Below are positions 60,362 through 64,000 of a DNA stretch of 64,000 nt, piece by piece. The position numbers and the translations under genes are program-made. Source of the DNA: Sordariomycetes sp. S80-01Y (lineage: Eukaryota; Ascomycota; Sordariomycetes). The notes under the pieces were generated by a model. The model saw only the letters and a program-made list of their open reading frames with translations. It had not been told where the DNA came from and searched no databases. The stretch covers positions 1,798,001-1,862,000 of the forward strand of contig JAXQJY010000026.1 of assembly GCA_037042185.1 (NCBI GenBank). Direction: 5' to 3'. Each line of letters starts with the position of its first letter. The stretch's first letter is position 1.

Positions 60362-61431
60362 CGAAGGAGACGCTGTCTGTCTGGCGTGGTGAACAGGAAA
60401 GATCAGTTTGTCACCTCTGCAGGTGAATAGGCAGCTTACCGGATCTGAATCCTTTCCCATGATGTCGTATAATGGTTTGCGCGACTCATTGGTATGACCT
60501 TGCGATACGCCAAAGCATGGACAATACTTGAAGAGCTGTCGAGCTCTAAGTAAAAATAGGTATCTCTCGTCGCAGACTTTCCCCAGTGGATTAGTAACAA
60601 AAGATATATAGTTGCAAGCGCGGTCTCGTGTGCTCCGATCCCCTGAAAATCTCTTGGGAGCCCTGAGATGGGTGTTCATAAGGAAATGAAGATAATGTCA
60701 TCAGCTCTTGGGCCATAGAAAATCAAGTAGACTGTCCTGACATTATATTTGATATAACCAACAAGTTCTTTCGGGACTGGTCCTCGTTAGAAGGAGTGTC
60801 GCCTAATGGCAAAGACCAAACAAGTGTGTTCCTAATTTTATAGGAAGTACCAGGAAGTTAGAATATTTGGTCCAATTATAGATGGAGTAGTTGCACACCG
60901 CAAGCACCAGGAAATGCACGGGGTGTAATCATCTCATCACTCGCATCACCCGTGAATACGAGTTGCCTCACTGCAGGTGATTTTCTTGAGTTTCGTCTCT
61001 ACTCTGACCGGGAGTTTGGCATTCTCGCCCCCAGAGATCGCTCTTCCCGAGGGCACATCGCTTCACTAGAGAGAAATCATCGAAGTGTCCCTATAATTTT
61101 ACCATCAGCTCCCCTCATGCACACTTTCTCCATTCACACCAACCAGTTCTAGTTTCCTTCTTACGCCCACAACCTTCTTCTTCGCTCATTCCCCTTGCGC
61201 TTCAAGCTTCCTTTCTCACCACAACATTCCAGTTCTTTTCAGGTCTCTTTACCTTCCAACACTTCTCTGGCCTCACGTCCAAGAATTGGTTTTCCATCTC
61301 ATGAGCATGAGTCTTAGTCTGCACTTCAAATATCGTCACAGAAAGCCTGAGTGTTGAATCAGCGACGCGCGAGTTCTGAAACCCTTATGGCGTTAACAAA
61401 GGCTGATACCTCGTCCTAGACGTCTTTCATC
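60362..61431 (+). other. Intergenic region before the SNF2 gene, 1.07 kb
   Basis: No gene is supported. A pyrimidine-rich stretch at about 61150-61260 lies 170-280 bp before the SNF2 ATG and probably belongs to its promoter or leader. Short frames on both strands lack recognisable motifs. Confidence 0.4.
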
Positions 61432-64000
61432 ATGAACGATGGTGCGCAAGGTTTCCCCCTGGCGGATGAGGCTTCCTCTACTGGTCCTGGAGCACCTGTC
61501 GTTTCCATCGGCAATCCTCTGCGACGGACGCTCGTTGAAGGTCCAATCGCTGGTACCGAACACAGCCGTTTCGTGGGAACCGAGCCCACCCCTCACTCTC
61601 ATGTCTATGATGACATGTCTCCTCCTTTGAAAGATAATTCAGACCTACATCAGGTCACTTGTCTCCAGACTCAGAAGAAGACACTCGCAACTGGCAGCAA
61701 CAACCTGCATCCCGTAGCCGCGCGGTCTTTCTTTGCTGGCATTGGATCTCAGCGCCAAAGACGTTCTGACGGGGCTTTCGGGCATCGCGAGCAGAGCCGT
61801 AGCAACGATACGCCAGACAAAGCTTTGCCAGCCCCGCTCAAGCCTGAGGATAATGAGGACGACGACGACTCGGGCTTCCACGGCTCTGTTGATGATAACG
61901 ATGAGTATGAAGATTCTGAATATCACGAAGACTTCGACTACAGCGACTCCATCGACGAGAATTCCAGGGAAGACGGCTACGATCAATACGAAAATCATGT
62001 AAGGGTCGACGTGGCTCTAAAACCGGGAGCACAACAAAACGCCAGCAATACGTCCAAGGGTCGAGTTGTCGCCTTAAAGAAGGGCCCCAAGAAGCGAAGA
62101 AGAAAGGCTTGCAAGAATGCAAGAGAATTTTGGATGCGTTGGAATGAGGATAATAAGATCCGTGGGATCAAGAGGAAAGCCGCCAAAACAGGTGACAGCG
62201 CCGCGATCAAGAGGCAAAAAGAAGAAACCACAGCAGCCCAAGAATCAGCGGCTCCAATACATGCCTTCCAAGCAACTACCAAAGCGCAGCAGACAGCTCA
62301 ACTCAGAGCTCACATCCCGAAGGGCGGCGACGTACGCCGGAGAAAGGAACAGTGGAGAGATCATCAGCAAGCATCAAAGAGTTTTGGGTTTGGAAGGTGC
62401 GTGGCCGATGGTCAAAATTCTCTCCTCAAGAGCATGAACACTTCTCTGCGGCCTTTTCAACTTCCCGTCGCGGCTTGGATGATACAACGGGAGGTCTGTG
62501 GGGACCCAGCCGGAGGCATATTGGCAGATGACATGGGCATCGGCAAAACCCTCACTACCCTTGCTTGTATATCGGAGCATTGGCCTGAACAGAAGGATAT
62601 CGAAGAGTATGGTTCGGCTACTCTTGTCGTGGTTCCTAACCGAACCATTGCCGGTCAGTGGCTAAAGGAAGTCCAAAAGCACTGCAAGAAAGAAGTAGCC
62701 GATTGGACTGGCATCTACCACAAGACGACCGCTCTTGCCACTTTGAGGTCAATGAGGGTTGTGTGAGTTATATAAAACCACACTCTTTGTGTGATCAACT
62801 AACAGAAGCCTAGGATCACTACTTACAATGAGGTGGGGAGTCAGTGGTTACCAAAAGAAACAGTCGCTCAACTCAAAGAAAAGCATCAGGACAATGAGGA
62901 CTTCTTCGAACAAGCTTGCGATGCGCTGAAAGAGCATCTCTTTCAGGTCCCGTGGTACAGAGTTGTTTTGGATGAAGCTCATATGATCAAGAATCGAAAC
63001 GGACAAGGTCAGACGTCTCGGACGTTTCGCCTGGTCAGATGCTAATGTGATTCACAGCTTCCATTGCTGCCCGTCAGTTGACAGCAAAATATCGCTGGTG
63101 TCTGAGCGGCACGCCTCTATCCAATACTTCTTTGGGTAAACAGAAACTTCCAACTCCTAGTACGTCAGGCTGATATTTTCAGAACTGTTCCCATATCTCC
63201 GGTTCCTCCAATGCCACTTCTCAGAAGACAAGCGGGAGTTCAACAAGAAATACGTCACAGGGGTATTATATGCCCCAAATAATAACGAATTCCATTGACG
63301 AGATCAGGAAGAAGCAGCAGAGAACTTCGAGGCTTTAGTCTCCTTGATCATGTACAGGCGGTAGATTCCTCTTGAGCCTCGCGCATTGCTACAAGCTGAT
63401 CTGACTCGTGCTTTAGGACCCAAAAGGATGAGTTTTTGCGTCATAAAATTATCGACCTTCCTGACTCATTCTGCGAGGATATTTGCGTCCCTCTCTCCCA
63501 AGAAGAGGAAATTGTTGCACAGTAGGGATCCGTCGAATACTTTAATGTGCAGTTGTTAATTTTCAGATGCGTAATCGAGCACCTAGCTTCACAAGTGGAG
63601 CCCGATGACACAGATGAGCAAGATTTACAAGACAATATTGCCTTTGCGGCCCAGATCGACGCGACGATGCTTCCCGAAGGGGTACCTGGGGTACAAGGCG
63701 AAGACAAAAATGAAGACCACAAGACTGCTCCCTTCGCACATTCAACGAAAATGGCTCTTGTCTCTCATCCATTAAACCTTGAAAGGCTCATCCGAACCCA
63801 GATGTCAATCGAGAGTGTTGGATCTTTGAAACGGAATCTTCAGGAGCAGGGAGGCCAGAAGTCCTTGCTAGATCACCTCCTCGACAGCGTCGATGATTCC
63901 AACAACATCGGGAAATATCGCGCAGGCATCACCATGCTTAGCAATTTCAACGCCAGCGCTATGGGCGGGAAGTTCAAAATGGACGGAATTCTAGAGCTGA
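61432..64000 (+). CDS. SNF2-family DNA-dependent ATPase (Rad5/Rad16/HLTF type), 5' part
   Basis: The gene runs off the right edge. Seven exons are visible: 61432-62762, 62814-63007, 63058-63135, 63183-63262, 63308-63360, 63417-63521 and 63567-64000 (open), 758 codons so far. The six introns (45-56 nt) all close in phase, and unspliced the frame breaks repeatedly. Residues 139-190 are strongly acidic and a basic cluster GPKKRRRK (near 218) is a likely nuclear signal. Helicase motif I is ILADDMGIGKT (about 363-374), motif II is VLDEAHMIKN and motif III is CLSGTPL, followed by the typical LFPYLRFL segment. Such enzymes remodel nucleosomes or act in DNA-damage tolerance. A RING finger and the second RecA-like lobe, if present, lie beyond the window. 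Fungal genomes carry many Rad5/Rad16-like paralogues, so orthology is not claimed. Confidence 0.87.

Overview
The window looks like chromosomal DNA of a filamentous ascomycete (Pezizomycotina). Introns are short (43-70 nt) with GT..AG ends and recognisable branch sites. Gene density is about one gene per 4-5 kb outside one giant locus. The families present are typical of such fungi: an NRPS, a QutD-type sugar porter, a PMCA-type Ca2+ pump and a DUF4238 protein. I saw no tRNA, rRNA, CRISPR array, LTR element or other transposon.

Left part (1-15.4 kb). A DUF4238-type gene (minus) runs off the left edge through two introns. Next come a small unrecognised spliced gene, a proline-rich two-finger C2H2 protein, an MDP-1-type HAD phosphatase, and a CRAL-TRIO/Sec14 lipid-transfer protein (minus). 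An intronless acyl-CoA thioesterase-like gene and a five-exon alpha/beta hydrolase (GDSAG family) follow, both on the plus strand and pointing toward the NRPS. About 4.3 kb without a supportable gene separates them from the NRPS and carries a perfect CGG-N10-CCG palindrome about 550 bp before the NRPS start.

Centre (15.4-48.2 kb). One gene encodes a non-ribosomal peptide synthetase of about 10,886 residues. It is ten consecutive A-T-C modules and nothing else: no starter C, epimerase, methyltransferase, thioesterase or reductase. All ten carrier serines and the condensation histidines are present, so it looks intact. The last C domain has a GHxxxDG variant of the active-site motif, as expected of a fungal terminal, cyclising C domain. 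The coding sequence is one exon of 31,762 nt plus a final exon of 899 nt, and the only intron cuts the last C domain's catalytic motif. The binding-pocket residues fall into four groups in the order a-a-a-b-c-a-d-c-a'-b', predicting a (probably cyclic) decapeptide with repeated residues. Modules 9-10 look like a block copy of modules 3-4. I could not match it to a characterised synthetase.

Right part (48.2-64 kb). Quinolinate phosphoribosyltransferase (NAD synthesis) starts 377 bp after the NRPS. It converges on a PMCA-type Ca2+-ATPase (minus, five exons). After a 4-kb gene-poor stretch come a 12-TM sugar/quinate-type MFS porter (five exons), a small Cys-rich hypothetical gene, and the 5' part of a SNF2-family ATPase gene of Rad5/Rad16/HLTF type that runs off the right edge.

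The flanking genes are mostly housekeeping or generic. The likeliest cluster partners of the NRPS are the thioesterase and alpha/beta hydrolase just upstream. No methyltransferase, P450, racemase or dedicated peptide exporter lies in the window.
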